A stretch of 64,000 nucleotides of DNA from Phallusia fumigata (lineage: Eukaryota; Chordata; Ascidiacea; Phlebobranchia; Ascidiidae): assembly GCA_008931825.1 (NCBI GenBank), contig QXVZ01032917.1, positions 72,655 through 136,654 of the forward strand, given 5' to 3'. The position numbers and the translations under genes were made by a program. Numbering within the stretch: position 1 is the stretch's first letter; the number at the start of each line of letters is the position of its first letter. Positions 44,808 to 58,037 of the stretch are shown in pieces. The notes beneath the pieces are model-generated. The model was not told where the DNA came from. It saw only the letters and a program-made list of their open reading frames with translations, and ran no database searches.

Positions 44808-47038
44808 GTAAGCATGTCAGGACAGTTATGTATTTTAACAATCAGTAACAAATATCTTCAATTATCTTCAAAAGTATGTATTTTTAGAGATTTTTTTCGT
44901 TGTGCTGACAGAAAGAGAAAATTTTGCGAAATACTTGGTCTGGGGTAGCGTGAGCATTGCTTGGCGACTTCGAAATGCAGGATTTTTTCACTACGTAACA
45001 TTTAACTATAAGATCAAAGCAAACCCATCCTGTCTATTACACGTCAGATATTTCAACTATCGTTACGTTTTCTTTCAACTTGGCCGTTTTAATTCACGGC
45101 ACCTTAGCAGTTTTACAACAACATTCCTCTATTATGATGGTTTTTAAACCATTCCTTGCATCACAAAATGGCAAATTCGAAACGAAAAGGGCGCACCCAG
45201 CGCAAATCGTTTGGGAAGCTATTTATAGCCTTTCTGACGCAAATGCGATTTACACAATAAAGTGTAAGTGACGAGCGACCAACCTCGACACACGCCGCAA
45301 CAACTAGCAAAGGTAGACATCAACTGACCACAATTTGTTGCTTTAACTTTTCACACTGCTTGTTCCGAGTGTGGCTTTGCAGTTATCGGCGCCAAACAAT
45401 GGTGTCTATAAAAAATACGTGGGCTTGTGTATCAAAATGACCGGCTACCAACTAAAATTATAGGTGCCGTTTTATGCGGTTCAGGGCAAACCCTACTTGA
45501 TAATTTCCGCTTTGCCTGCATAAGTACGCATCTTAAAATGTCAGAAATAATTTGGGTTTGTCCGTCACCTTGGCTCAGTGTTTGAAGATAAGAATTGACT
45601 TTTTTTGTATTATATAACATGTGTGAGATGCCAACAATTTTCCAAATTCACAAACAGTTAGGGTGTTCTGAAGCCTTTAACTGTGTAAACATAAAAAGCC
45701 TTTAACTGTGTAAACAACGCGCATTTTTCGAAGTTTGATTGTTTGTTTTAAGGGTTACAAAAAAAAACAAAAAAAAAAAACAGGAGTTTTGGCAAAACAG
45801 TGATCGGTGGGCATGTATGCAAATTATGTCGCTTTTGACGCATAATCAATTTACGTGGAATTTCGTATTAAACCATTACAGGAAGTTACATCATACAACA
45901 AGAAGCCGTTGCCTAAACAGCGACCCTTCGAAAGTAGAAAGTTAGCGATACTTTTGTAAACAAATGTTGGAAAACTAACTGGTGGACAATATCATTTCGC
46001 TTTGTATGTTAATATAGGCACACATCGAAAGTCGGCCCTACAACCGTAAAAATGTCGGTTTCATACTCTTTGGAAATAACGTCCCTTAGACGACCTCGCC
46101 CTGCTGGTGATTGTTTGCTGTAATTTGAATGGAAAAAATTTGTCGACGTCGGCGAAACAGGGGCTCATTTGTTCAAGACTTCGTCGAGACCTTCCTCTGA
46201 GTTGCTAAGCGATGAGACGATAGTACCTATTCAAATGGGGTAATTATTCAAGAAATTAACCTGGCGAAAACCGCAATTAGCTTCATAGGAATTTTCTCCT
46301 ATAACGTAAAAATTTTTGAAAACTGTAACGCACTGCGTCAAGGGCTGGGCGATTATTTGAATGGAAAAAAAAAACATTTTTCAACACATACGCAAAGAAA
46401 GCTAAATTAGGCTGTGGCGGCATTTTTTGAGAACATGTATGTTATAAATCTTACCACATTTATACTTATACGATATCCCAACAAATATTTTTGCTTGTAT
46501 TGATCAGCAGTTTGGCAAAATTTTTACTCGCAATTTTGTTTTACTCCGACCGTAAACTTAGGGCTTGTTCTGCCTTTTCTTGAAGGTTTTTAATTTAAGG
46601 GCGAATATTTTTTCTAGAGATTGTTAATTTCGTATGTGAAACTTACATTTAGGCTTTCATTTTAAAAGAAACTTGTTAAAATTAAACAATAAAAGGTAGT
46701 GGCCATTCATATCTGCTGAACATTTTAAATATATGTGTTCAGAAACAGGACTTTAAAGGCTGCTAATATGAACTCATAATCATCATTTTCCCACATTAAA
46801 GAATTACAAATATTGCCGACAACATTTTGCAACTCACATTGCCATTTAAACCGGCGCTGTACCGAAAATCGCCAAACCCAAGTTTCGAGTACACCCGTCT
46901 GATACAAATATTAAAAATACGCTGCGGACTAGCCTGCTACAGCCACAATTGTTTATTTTTGTTTACGGCGCAGCGGCAACAAATTGGGCCCGGCGCAAGA
47001 TTAACAGCAAACAGTATACAATGAAGTTACTTGTGACA
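44808..47038. other. Gene-poor AT-rich stretch
   Basis: A perfect 20-bp direct repeat, AGCCTTTAACTGTGTAAACA, occurs at 45672-45691 and 45697-45716. An A-rich run lies at 45760-45780. Frames are short or lack ATG. Confidence 0.35.
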
Positions 47039-47329
47039 AATCTCTCAGCAACGGTAAAATACCTCCGTTTGACTGAAGGCCAAATTTCCCGCACTGAATC
47101 TGGGCGTTGCTTGAAAATATATCTCAAACTGCAGAGACTTTTATGGCTATCGGTTTTGGGGAGTGCCCAGGGTCTTTTCTGGCAAACAATGCCACCGCAG
47201 TATTATTTTGTGCAAAACCAAGATGTTGCAAAAACAGAATTGGAGGGAAACTTGTTGCTAAAATTTGTCGATGATGTAATTTGGTTTCCGCTACTTGATA
47301 CGAATGAGCATTGCATTCGTCTGTGCTAA
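47021..47329 (+). CDS. Hypothetical 102-residue ORF
   Basis: ATG in ACAATGA context, MKLLVTNLSATVKYLRL..., open to TAA 47327-47329. The frame is also open upstream to 46949. It has a hydrophobic patch (LLWLSVLGSAQGLFW) and an acidic/hydrophobic C-terminus (LLLKFVDDVIWFPLL). No family is recognised and there is no splice context; it may be chance. Confidence 0.25.
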   Translation: MKLLVTNLSATVKYLRLTEGQISRTESGRCLKIYLKLQRLLWLSVLGSAQGLFWQTMPPQYYFVQNQDVAKTELEGNLLLKFVDDVIWFPLLDTNEHCIRLC

Positions 47330-47799
47330 AATACGCAAATATGTTTCTTAGTTTTTGGCCAACACGTACGTCATGCAACGAATTTCTGGTCGTTTACAAA
47401 TAAACTCCAATCTCAAGCTCTTGGCTAATGTGGAGCATTTTATCGACAGCGCGGTTAAAATCTTCCAGATGTCTATACCAGTGCTTACAGGTTTTTTATT
47501 TGCTAGTTCAAAAATTGGTATTGGCTAGTACTAAATTGGTCGGCAAAAGTTTAGAGAACGGGGCCTCGAGAAAGTGCATTTCTACCAATTAATGATTTGT
47601 TGATAACGGCGGTCGTTTTGCGGCAAATTCCACTTTATTTGTGATCCAATTGGTGGTAAAAGTACCGTTCCGTAAAGTGATTGGTTTGGCGGCTACGGCT
47701 GTTTGTCTGCATGTTAGTGTTTACGTCGAAGCAAGGATTTCTATGATGAGACCATTGTCTGAAGTGTTGTCGAAGCTTTTGCGTTTTTTTCTTTGAATC

Positions 47800-47857
47800 G
47801 CGAAACGGTTAGGAGAAAGCCAGGTTGTGGGTCTGGGGTTCGAATCTCACTAAAAAC
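47800..47857 (+). ncRNA. tRNA-like fragment with pol III B box
   Basis: GGGGTTCGAATCTCAC contains a canonical B box (GGTTCGAATC), and CGCGAAACGGTTAGGAG upstream resembles an A box at tRNA-like spacing. The T stem has mismatches and no full cloverleaf forms, so this is a tRNA relic or SINE head. Confidence 0.3.
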
Positions 47858-49169
47858 TTCTCTGTTATTTTTTATTATTTCAAAAGAAAAACATTTACTA
47901 TTTTAAACTTTGAAGGTTTGTGTAAAGATACATACCCCGTACGAGCGAAAATAGGCAAATAAAGTTAAATTTTTCTTGATGCGGTAATTTGCTGTCAATA
48001 TCTCGCGTCATCGGTTTTTGAAACAAAATTTACCTTTTACCAATCTATATAGTAAGACAGGTTTTCTGGAAGCTGGGATTTTTCTGTACCGTTTTTTTAC
48101 TGGTGACGTGATCGTGGGAAGCGAAGTAAATCCTACAACAATGTAAATGCCACACTTTTAAGGTGCATCATGGTGAAAAATTATTATGAGGTACTTTCTG
48201 GACCTACAACGTCACACGATTGTCATCATTGCCTGTGACGTATCATCTCCTTATCAGGTCATTTCTAAAGTGGAAAACGGGTCATAAAGAAAACCCAACA
48301 GACCGGATTTTGCATGTACAAGTTAAGTTTTTAAAGATATTTGCAAAATCAATGGTCGAAACGACATTAAAAATTCACGACGTGCGAAATTCTTGCTCCT
48401 AAAAATTTGTGAGTCTGGAAACGTGTTTAGACTATCGGTGGCATGTTAATTCTGTCCAGTGCTTTCGAACGCCTCATTCCAACATCTCATGTAATCAATT
48501 GAATATTGACGTTTATAGAAGTGCGGTTTACTCCCAATTCACCGCATATGGGCTGGTAACGATTCCTGCAGCCAAAAGCGTTGTGCGTCGTCGGAATTGA
48601 AACTGGCCGTTTCTCCTCACTGCGCAGATATCCGGGTCTTTGCAACACAGCGGCTGCGTAATTACACACCGCCAGCGCAATTGGAGTTTGCATTTTGGCT
48701 CACCGGAAACAAGGTTTCACGTTGCAACCGGTCATAAAACACTAGAGATTTCGAGAATTCTTCCAAATGAATTCAATTATTGGTGAAGAAACGCTTGCGA
48801 GAGCGACAATAAACAAATTCAGCACCGGAAGATGTGGGTGGTCATGGAATGCTCGACCGGCAGCGTAAGGGTCACCGAAACTAAATTTTACACTATACCT
48901 TATTTTCTCCATGGAGTACACAAAAATTCAATTCAAATTGTTGATTTGTCATCTTATATCGCAGCAACCTATCTGTCACCCTCTGTAATTCCGCCAGGCC
49001 TAATATTCAAGGATTGTCACAGACATTAAAAGTCTACAAGCACAGCTCACACCGAAAATACCACCATGACCCATGCCGTTAATCTAGTTTTTAAAATCGG
49101 GGGGGCATCCACCATCCAATTGTTGAAACTGCAAGAGGCCATAAATCTGATTTACGTGGTGATAGATAC
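47858..49169. other. Gene-poor stretch
   Basis: A minus-strand ATG at 48693 in a good context opens 68 codons (MQTPIALAVCNYAAAVLQRP...) with no downstream partner. Nothing else is supported. Confidence 0.3.
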
Positions 49170-49197
49170 GTCAGCTGTGTGACGTCAAACAGCTGAC
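49170..49197. promoter_or_regulatory. E-box / CRE / E-box palindrome
   Basis: GTCAGCTG (49170-49177), TGACGTCA (49180-49187) and CAGCTGAC (49190-49197) form one 28-bp near-perfect palindrome. Two CAGCTG bHLH sites flank a full CREB/ATF site with 2-bp spacers. The exact symmetry and known factor cores argue for a composite regulatory site. The target gene is unclear. Confidence 0.5.
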
Positions 49198-52100
49198 CAC
49201 CGGCGCCAAATATAGTCAGACTTAAAGTAGAATTTCACATTTTTAATTCGAGCGCTGGAAAAACAAGCCGCCAAAACAAAAGCATTTGTTGGCACGAGCC
49301 GGTTTTACCGATATTGCTACACGATTTTACGTTTCCCTTGGGCAATACGTTGCATACAAATCGCGATTCGACATCCTCGGCATAACATTACTGAGGTGAA
49401 CCAACGTATGAAGAAGCGCATCGCCGGAGGTTACCCGCACGACCACAGTGACATCATAGCAAGTGGATTCGAATCTCATTCCAATCGACAGTTTCTCCAC
49501 ACTTTGCCGTTGTAAAGAGTTTGCCGAGCAACTTGGCAGTTCATGGATCATTTTCCAAACTGAACGTTCTGTGTGTTGTAACTATACAGACCGCTCTACT
49601 GTTCGATTACAAAACGAAATTTCGGTAATTGGGTAAAGATTTATCGCGACAAATCACCCTGCCAGTCGAGTGTGTAGAACATTTCACTTTAGTATCATGG
49701 CTTTGACACCTTTGCTCATAACCAAAAAGTTATATTGCAGTTTCAGACATTATAACACTAACTATCAGACGTTATCATACAAAACTGTTGCAACAATAAA
49801 CAATGCGAACGCACAAAAAGTAAACGTGCAACGGATTGGGTAACGATTGCGTGGGTTATTAAATTGTTATCCGACGTTTTACATTGTTTGAAAAAGACGC
49901 TTTTGATTTTGTATCGTAAATTATTCAAATTACAAGTTTACGTCTAGTTTCAGTGAAAGAAACATTTTTAAAAACAATTTAAATTAAAAAAAAACTGAAT
50001 AACCATCAGGGGGCTGTCACACTTGAACATTTATATTCAACCATAAATACAAATGTTCCAACTCCTAGATCGGCAAAAACAATAATAGGACCAGACAAAC
50101 ACCTAAATTCTTAGACAATTACCCAAAAAAACACAGTATAGACATCTCACTAAAAATATTTCTTTTGCGAAAGTCTAAGTTACAGAAGCAAAGCTTTAAA
50201 ATTCAGAATAGGTAAGTCCCACCTAAACTTTGACGCAAGTTAAGTGAAAAATCTCTGTATTCACATTACCCGTCGGGGCAATGCGTGGGCATGGTAGCAG
50301 ACCAATATATGTATCTACTTGTAATCTATGTACGATTCGTCATTCGTGATGTTTTGTGTCGCGTGGCGATTACAATTTTACTAAACTTGAGACTCTATTT
50401 CCTCTACGAACACTTTACCAAGGTCAAAACTGTCAGTTTTTTGCATGTACTACAATCGAAACTTATACGAATTTGTTATTTTTTGCCAAGTGCAGACGTA
50501 CCCGTTCAAGTGGTCTAATGATAATGTTCGTTTTCTGTTAAAATCGTAGAAACTAGATTTTCTTCCTTCATATTGTTCTACACAATGTTCTGAATAAATA
50601 AGGTACTAATGATGGTTTTAAAGATACACTTTCTAAAAACTTTAGGCCAGGCGTGTTTACCCCGAGACGAGCATTTTGGTTTGGGGGACTGTGTGCCTGG
50701 CTTTGAACGGACAAATACAAGGCAAAAACCGATAACTCTAGATGTATGCGCATGCCCTATAAAAGCTATATGCGCGTGCCCGGTGGTAAAACTCCTGTAA
50801 CTTCAAGTGCTGGCCATCATGGACCAGCAATTATCAACAATGACCATCGTTTTGAGCGTGATTCGGCAAAATTCGTTCTCCCTTACGCACTTGTAGCAAA
50901 ATTACCACGAATTACATGATGCATTGAAATTAGGGATTTTGGCAAACGGTCAAATTTTGAAGCAACGACATGTATACCAAACGTATTGTTATATAGGTTG
51001 TATTCGAAACAAGAGTCGTTTTAAATCTTTTGGGTTCGAAGTGCTTTTCCCAAAAGGAAATAAAACCGACACAGATTCGGGTTTAATTGAAACGTACGTC
51101 GTACTAAATGTATGTAACTTGTTGTACCTGGATATTATTCTAACTATTCTGCGCTAGACTTATATTACAAATGGCGTGAAGCGTAGATACGATTATTATT
51201 AAAAAACTCGTTAAATGTTGCCAAATGTTGAAAATCATGTGATTTGTCATTTGTGGCAAAAATTTATTTCTGGCCCAGGAAATGATTTGTTTCATTACAT
51301 CCATTTTCACGAGTACAAACAAAGTAAACTTTTGTCTCAATTGTTGATGTCATACTTTTTAGCTTTGTACCGGAATTATTTGAAGGGGAAATTTTATGCT
51401 TTTGAGAGATTTCCGGAACCATTTGGGTTGGGACAAGCAAATAAGGCCATGGCGGTTGGATAATTACCATTCAGTGACAAACTTAAGAGCAACCGCTCAA
51501 ATGGCACAAGGCACGGAAACCCTGTCATCCCTTTGCATTTGCATTTTCGCCGTTAATGTTGCAAATTTCCAAAAGATAAACATTACAACACACTATGCTG
51601 CGCAGGGGAGAGTGAAAGTGTGAAGAATCATTTGCATAACTTTGATCATTTAAATGAAACTTCCCGAGAAAACGGGGTAAAGTTGATCACGAAGCAAGTT
51701 TATGGTCTTGAAACGAAACATCTTGCAATATCAAAAATCAAACTGACATATTCAAATTTAAATCGATACCTAAAGTAAATATGCTAAACTTTGTCAATTT
51801 TTGGGTCACATGACAGATTGATTGCTACAAATTGAAGTAGTTCTTCCGATAAAATTAAGCACCGAACATGATTGATACAATAATGTAATATGTATTAAGA
51901 TTCTAAAACTGAAAGTAGTTTGGTTCAAGGATACGGTTTTCAACCCAGTTTTAAAGACTGTCTACAAGGCGGTACAGTGCGGTGGCTCTACTCCGCTTTA
52001 TACGTTTTTGACCCAGAAACATAGCAACGTCTTTATCCCACATCGACCTCAAAACTGACAACCAAAAAACGGAAAAACATCTACCTAAAATTAAGTTCAG

Positions 52101-53756
52101 CATACCTTAAATTGTTTGCCCCACATAAAAGATTAAACCAGACAAATTGTCTGAAATAAAACAACGTGCGGGCGTTCCCTGAGTCAGAGCGTGTACTGTG
52201 GTTTAAATTTATACCTGATGTAATATAAACGTGTCCCAAGAAGCGCGGTCACATGAAGTTGGGCGTCATTACGCAAGCAATTTCCGACTGCAACCGCTCC
52301 TGCGTAAATGACGCTTAGGGGACGTAGATGGTGCATAAATTTGCTGTATCGGGGGTTGTTTGGACCCCCAAAGAGCGATTTCACAGAAAATAATTATGTA
52401 CGGGTTTCTTGGCAACAAAATACTGTTGCCGATGGGGGTTGGAAATACCTCTCGCAAACAAACTTGACGCAAATGAATGGGGGTATGTAAATATTTACTT
52501 GCTGAAGTCGGGAACGCAAGTTCTTGTACGGACATTTTAGGGTTGAAATTGCCGTATTTGCCTAAAACACGGAACTTAAGTTTCCCACGCTACGACGCGG
52601 GTATCGGGATAAGAGTTGAAACATTCAAATCTTAGCAGTGAGGAAACCAGGCAATCCAACAATCACACGTTATTTGCATGACAGCAATGAAGTGCTAACA
52701 TGGGGTTCGACATAGTTGTTTATTTTTGGATCGTCGTTTGCATTAATACGGAATATTCACGTGAAATTGGCAACTATTACACCGATAGGGCAAGCAGTTT
52801 ACGAAACAGCATCCTCTGACAAAAAATATTTCTACCTCAATGAAATCGATGAAAAGATATCCGATGGACATATACGATTTAATGAGCAGTTCGGGCGGAG
52901 GAAGCGAACCCTTTGTAGACGATCGAAACCGTGGGTTTTATCGATTTAGACAAGAGGTGTTGGGGCGGTTATCGGCGCGACTTTGCATAAAAGCATCTAG
53001 AATTTGGTCCATTCAAATTACCAAAGGCAAGTCCTTCGCTGAATTTACTAAGTGAAGTGCGGTTTTCACCCGCCCAGCTTGCCGAAGATTTGATTTCTGG
53101 CCATAGTATAAACTTTAGCTGCAAAACGAACCAACATGCTTGCGTTTTTCATCTATTTAGGTTGTACCAAACACATCTAGTGTTCAAAGGTGTGCCTTTT
53201 GTAAATGCTACGTTAGAGTCAGAAACAATGCGTAAAGCATGCCACTGCATACCATGACTTGCAAAATACTACCAATGCTGTAGGTGTTTCGTCGCCCAAT
53301 GCCGAAACACTGTCTAAAAAGCAATGCGTTAAAATACACCTAATTTTTTACACTCTAAATTATAATTAACGTGAGTCGAACTTAGTTCCACATTTCCAGT
53401 CACGGACACAGCATTGCCAAGCAAAATTGAAAATGTTTCATATCCGCATAAACTACTCTCGGGCGCCAATTCCAAGTCTAGCGGTAACACCGACACGTTT
53501 TGGGACCGTGGCAGTGACGAATTACATAATGATCTCTTTTTCCTACGTCGATAAAATGGGAGTGAGAAGAGACAAAAACTCCTCCCTTGTATTTAAAATT
53601 TGGCGAGGTACGAAGGAGCCGTCGAAAAAAAAGCACTGAAAATTGCCGCGGGGTATTTGAGGACAGTGACGGGCCGAAGAATGGCATGGATTCCAGGAGC
53701 GTAGCAGAGCCATTGTGGGGCTCCCGACCAAGGGCAGGAAACGGACAATTAGCTGG
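49198..53756. other. Gene-poor stretch upstream of the cytokine gene
   Basis: It contains a minus frame at 49327-49551 (MIHELPSCSANSLQ..., 74 codons with ATG) and a hairpin at 52263-52314 (GCGTCATTACGC pairing with GCGTAAATGACGC). No gene, RNA or transposon can be supported. Confidence 0.35.
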
Positions 53757-53866
53757 TCACGTGGGCCGAACGATTATCGGAAACATCATGTTAGTTTCGT
53801 TGAGAGTAGGTAGCCAGCAACCCAATCGTCGGTATATAAGCGCGACGGGCGAAAGTGGTGGACATT
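53757..53866 (+). promoter_or_regulatory. TATA promoter of the IL-17-like gene
   Basis: TATATAAG lies at 53833-53840, with CCAAT at 53822-53826 and a TCACGTGG E-box at 53757-53764 upstream. Transcription would start about 30 bases after the TATA box, near 53863, leaving a 5' UTR of roughly 100 bases before ATG 53968. The surrounding DNA is GC-richer than average. Confidence 0.65.
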
Positions 53867-53967
53867 AGTCGCAACGAGCCCCAACCGAGAATCAGTATTC
53901 GAGGGTTAACAGAAGCAATTTACCTTCAGTCAAAAAGTATAGCAAGCTTGCCGAAGACAACAACAGC

Positions 53968-56900
53968 ATGTCGACTCGTAAGGTAATACTTTGTTGTGTG
54001 TGGCGCGGACTTAGTGTTGCGCACGGTCTGCAGCGCGTGCATGATGTTTTGCGGTATGTGCAAAGTAGCAAAGTGGCGTGGCGTGGTTTCTAGAAAACCG
54101 TCAAGCAATAATCTTTTTAGGATTAAAGGATGTAGAAAGCACTTTTACAAAGTTTAAACGTAATAAAAAGGGAAAGTTTGCGAGTGCGCAATATATCAAG
54201 AATCCTTTTTTTCTATAACGCTGTTTTTACACGATCGACTTAAAAAGTAGACAAAGACAAAACATCGGTTTGAAACAAATGTTCCAAAAAATTCTTGCAT
54301 CTTAGCAAGTTTTGCAATTTAAATGTAAATTAAAAAGAAAACGGTTCTTACAAATTCCTATCTAACCTCGCCACAGTTGGTTATAGAATTTGCATATTTT
54401 AAAAAGCGTGTGATGAGAATGGTTGGCCAGGCAATACGCCCAGTGTCTTAAACTTTGGAAGTCAAATCGGCGTCATCGCACGTCATGACTGTATATAAGA
54501 ATTTCGTTTTCAGAAACCTTGGTCAGTTTGCTTAGGTGGGTTGTTTGATCATAACTAAAGCACAGACATACGTGTAAGATAGACAGCATTGTAAGGTGTA
54601 CTTTGTAATGGCTGTAACAGAACAGTAAAAAATTTAGAGAAGACTGCGTTGATCCTAAAATAACGTTTATCGACTTAGTGAAATGCCAATCAATTTGGTC
54701 AACAACGTTGTTATGCGAAGTCATTTGTAGAGGCTAAAAGAGTTGTCGAGACAAAATTATAAAAAAAGTATCCTTTTTTCCAGACCACCGTCTTTCAATT
54801 TGTGACCCTGTTTCTGGCCGTATTGGTCCAGATGGTCGTGTCTACACCCATCTACACGAGACTTCAAAATTTGCAAGCCCATAGAAGTCACCATACCACA
54901 CCTCCCGCCACTGGACCCAACGATTTCCCAGAGAGGTGAGCACCAAGTTAGATGTTTGTAAATGGCCACTGCAAGTTACCAATTCCTTCTGCGAAACGTG
55001 AAAAGGGGATTTCTTTGGTTTGATGCATTGGCCGTGTAATTGTTTAGCTACATTTTTTTGCTTATGTTGGCAAAAAGAGTCGAGGTTTTGGACAAAGTTG
55101 ATAAGTTGGTGTATTAAAGAATAGCGGACAGACAAGAAATTTGGTATATTTAAAAAGTAGTAAACAAGCTACAGGCGTTTCGAGTGACGGTCAGTAATGC
55201 GGCGTTAGTAAATCTCAGTTTATCGGTCCGATGTTTTCGAGAAATTAAAATGATTTCCATAAATTAAAAAATGGTAAACTGAACTAAAATGTGAAGACGT
55301 TGTTACACAATCCAAGCATAACTTTTTCACTCACCCCAAAACTGCGAGATATTTGGCGGCCATTTTGTTTTCATTATCAATCGGTAGAAAGTATTTCATT
55401 ACCAATGCTGTTCTAGAACTACTGCGGTTTAGTTAAAATTCCGAGATGGAACAGCGATCAATCAACCAGCGAATTTAACTAGGAAACAGATATTTTACGA
55501 TGATATTGGCAATTAAAAAAAAACTTTTACCAACGTAGCGACTTAACTAAATATTGCAGATTAAAGTCAGGTTTATAACACAAACAAAACAACAAGTTTA
55601 GGTACAATTTTCCCAGAGAATAATCAAACTTTGACATTAAATTACAGGTAATATGTCGTCTTAAATTTTATATCTTGCCTTTTCATATACAACTTGTTTT
55701 AATTACTTACTAGTTTGCCACAGGTCTACAACATACTTCTTCTTATTAAATATTTTCTGCTTGATCCGTATTTCTTTTACTTCCATTTTCCGTATACAGC
55801 CAGTAAACTTATTCCCAATGTTATGTCCAAATTAGATATGGTTTTTCTCTTTTTATAAGATCTGAACAAATGAAAAAAATCGGTTGGTCATTTCGAAATG
55901 GGACTTACCAATGGAAGAGCGCGCTTGTTATTTTTAGCTAAGGGAAACCAAAACTTAGTGCTTTAGCCCAGGTTCCACTGTCGGTTGTAAGTTATGCAAA
56001 ACCGACCTTTACATTTCTCTGAAAACTGACGCCAATGGTGTCACCATTTATCGTTGGGACTTTTCAAACCAGCTGTTTTCTAGTCATACAAATCCGTATG
56101 TAGAGTATGTAGTCAGACGGACAGGTAAAAACACATGGAGCGAAAAATATAAAATGCCTTTAAACATTTATAGAACTCCGCCATTTTTGTTTAGACTTGT
56201 CAAAATATCAGGCGTCTGTCAATGCTAAAAAATATAAAAAAAACAACGACAAAACTGATATGGCAGTATAAGTTTAGTCCAACAATATTTTCCACCGTTC
56301 GGTGGGAATTTACCGCATGGAAATGCAACAATGACTCAGAATTAGACACGCGATTTGTTTTATCACGTAATAAGTGTCGGTTAACCCTGTGGTTCAAAAT
56401 ACTAAATGTCTTCATGGCCAAAAAGTTGCCAGTTTTTGGATAAACGCTCGATTTGCGTACAAATATGTGGGCTTAAAAACCGCCTCGTGTGCATACACGG
56501 CGAAAGATGAGGAAAAGAGATTTAAAAGGGTACAATCGATTTTGCTCCTTGGAAACAGTATTTTTTTCCAGAAAAAAACTGGCGAATTTCCGTGAACCAA
56601 TGTTTGGTAACACCTAATGCTATTGCCCGACAGTGTTTAAAAATACCAATTAATAACATACTAAATAACCAGAACGTTTTATCACTGTGAAAAGTATATG
56701 AAAGACCACACTGCCAAATTCTGCTTGTAAACTTTAAAAGGGCTAGCAGACCAAATCATTTCGCGTCGGCCATTTTTGTTTCTCATGCGCTACCGGTTCT
56801 GGCAAATAACTTGGTGCTTAAACCTAAATGTGTTGGCGAACGTTAATCCGATGTAGGTCAAGTTAACGAACCTTCCTCAGTTAAGAACTAGATATTCGTT

Positions 56901-57958
56901 TGTTTGTAAGTCCGGCGCCGGCGTACAATTAGCTAAGGTTAATTCGCTGTTTCAGAATTTCCCGCGACGAATGCAGGTCTTAATTTGTCACGAATCGTAG
57001 CATCATTGTTGGTTGGCTGTAATCACACGGACTACGACACCTGCTTCCTTGTCTCAATGGCATTGTTATAAGTGCGTTGAACTATAAAATTTTTCGGCAG
57101 TTTCCGAAGCGATTTTTCGCAACCGTGCAATATGAATCCCTACGTAAAAGCACATCAACTTAGATACGAAGTGTAACAATTTTACCCCTTATTTTACAGC
57201 ATTAAACGTCAAGTACGAGATAGCTGGATTCTTGATGATGCCATCGAATGGTCTACAACATCGCCACAGGCTGCTGAACCGGTAAGAAATTTGTAAAACA
57301 AACCATTTTTGAAGCCTTGCTGGGGAGTGTGGTGCTGTTACGTTACCAGTTCGTTTTGTTTGTGCACAACAAGTCAATATCGCTTTTTCTGCATCACAGG
57401 TGTCCGAGTGCATAAAAGACAACATGGAATGTCCATACATAAGCGGCATCAACCACAAAAACCAACCTCACCCGACCACTAACAAGCTAAGCACTTCTCC
57501 ATGGAAATTTGTGTAAGTTTTTGCCTTTGTTCTGCAACAGAGACTTAGCAGACACTCAAAGCTAGAAAAACGCCAACAAAATTAACTTACATCACCTGAT
57601 AGTCCTTTAAGTTTAACTAAGAGATAAATAAGAACACAACTCAACAACCAAGCGGTCACCTTTCAATGACTTTTACGCCGAATAACAATGTCATGTTTGA
57701 ACTTGCAGGCAAAACGTCGATGTTAACCGCTACCCGCGCCGCATCAATGAAGCATGCTGCGTTTGCTTGAACTGTGTCAACTACGACATGGGATTCCCTC
57801 AATCAAGCGGCGAAAAGTACCATAGCGTACCTATCATGGCTCACATTGTGGTCGCCTTAAGAAACGGAACCGACTTTATTCTGGAGAGGCAATCCATCAC
57901 CCGCGGCTGCACATGCGCCCAGACGCTGATGGACGTTTACGGCGGACAAACCGTCTGA
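53968..57958 (+). CDS. IL-17-family cytokine (five exons)
   Basis: Exons 53968-53982, 54784-54935, 57200-57281, 57400-57512 and 57709-57958 encode 203 residues with consistent phases. The first exon carries only MSTRK. Residues 6-27 (TTVFQFVTLFLAVLVQMVVS) complete the signal peptide, so the protein is secreted. The IL-17 fold pattern is clear: SPWKF at W118, VNRYPRRINEA (128-136), C137 C138 V C140 L N C143, then VALRNGTDF and GCTCAQ (C188, C190), the paired cysteines of the IL-17 cystine-knot-like fold. C87 and C94 are extra N-terminal cysteines, and N173 is a glycosylation site. IL-17s bind SEFIR-domain receptors and drive inflammatory signalling (family knowledge). Length is usual for the family. 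I cannot assign it to a vertebrate subtype. Confidence 0.9.
54936..57199. other. Second intron of the IL-17-like gene
   Basis: A 2.3-kb intron, far longer than the third and fourth (118 and 196 bp). It is AT-rich with overlapping short frames at 56200-56600. I see no nested gene or transposon; the length may reflect regulatory content. Confidence 0.5.
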
Positions 57959-58037
57959 TCCACAGTGTTTTGACGCTGACCTACAGGCGACAACATCGCA
58001 ACAAGTTGGAATTTACAAAGTTTTTTTCTATTTTTCT

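Noticed and set aside
56200-56600. Four overlapping ORFs inside an intron
   Set aside because: Both strands are open in low-complexity AT-rich sequence; no motif or start context.
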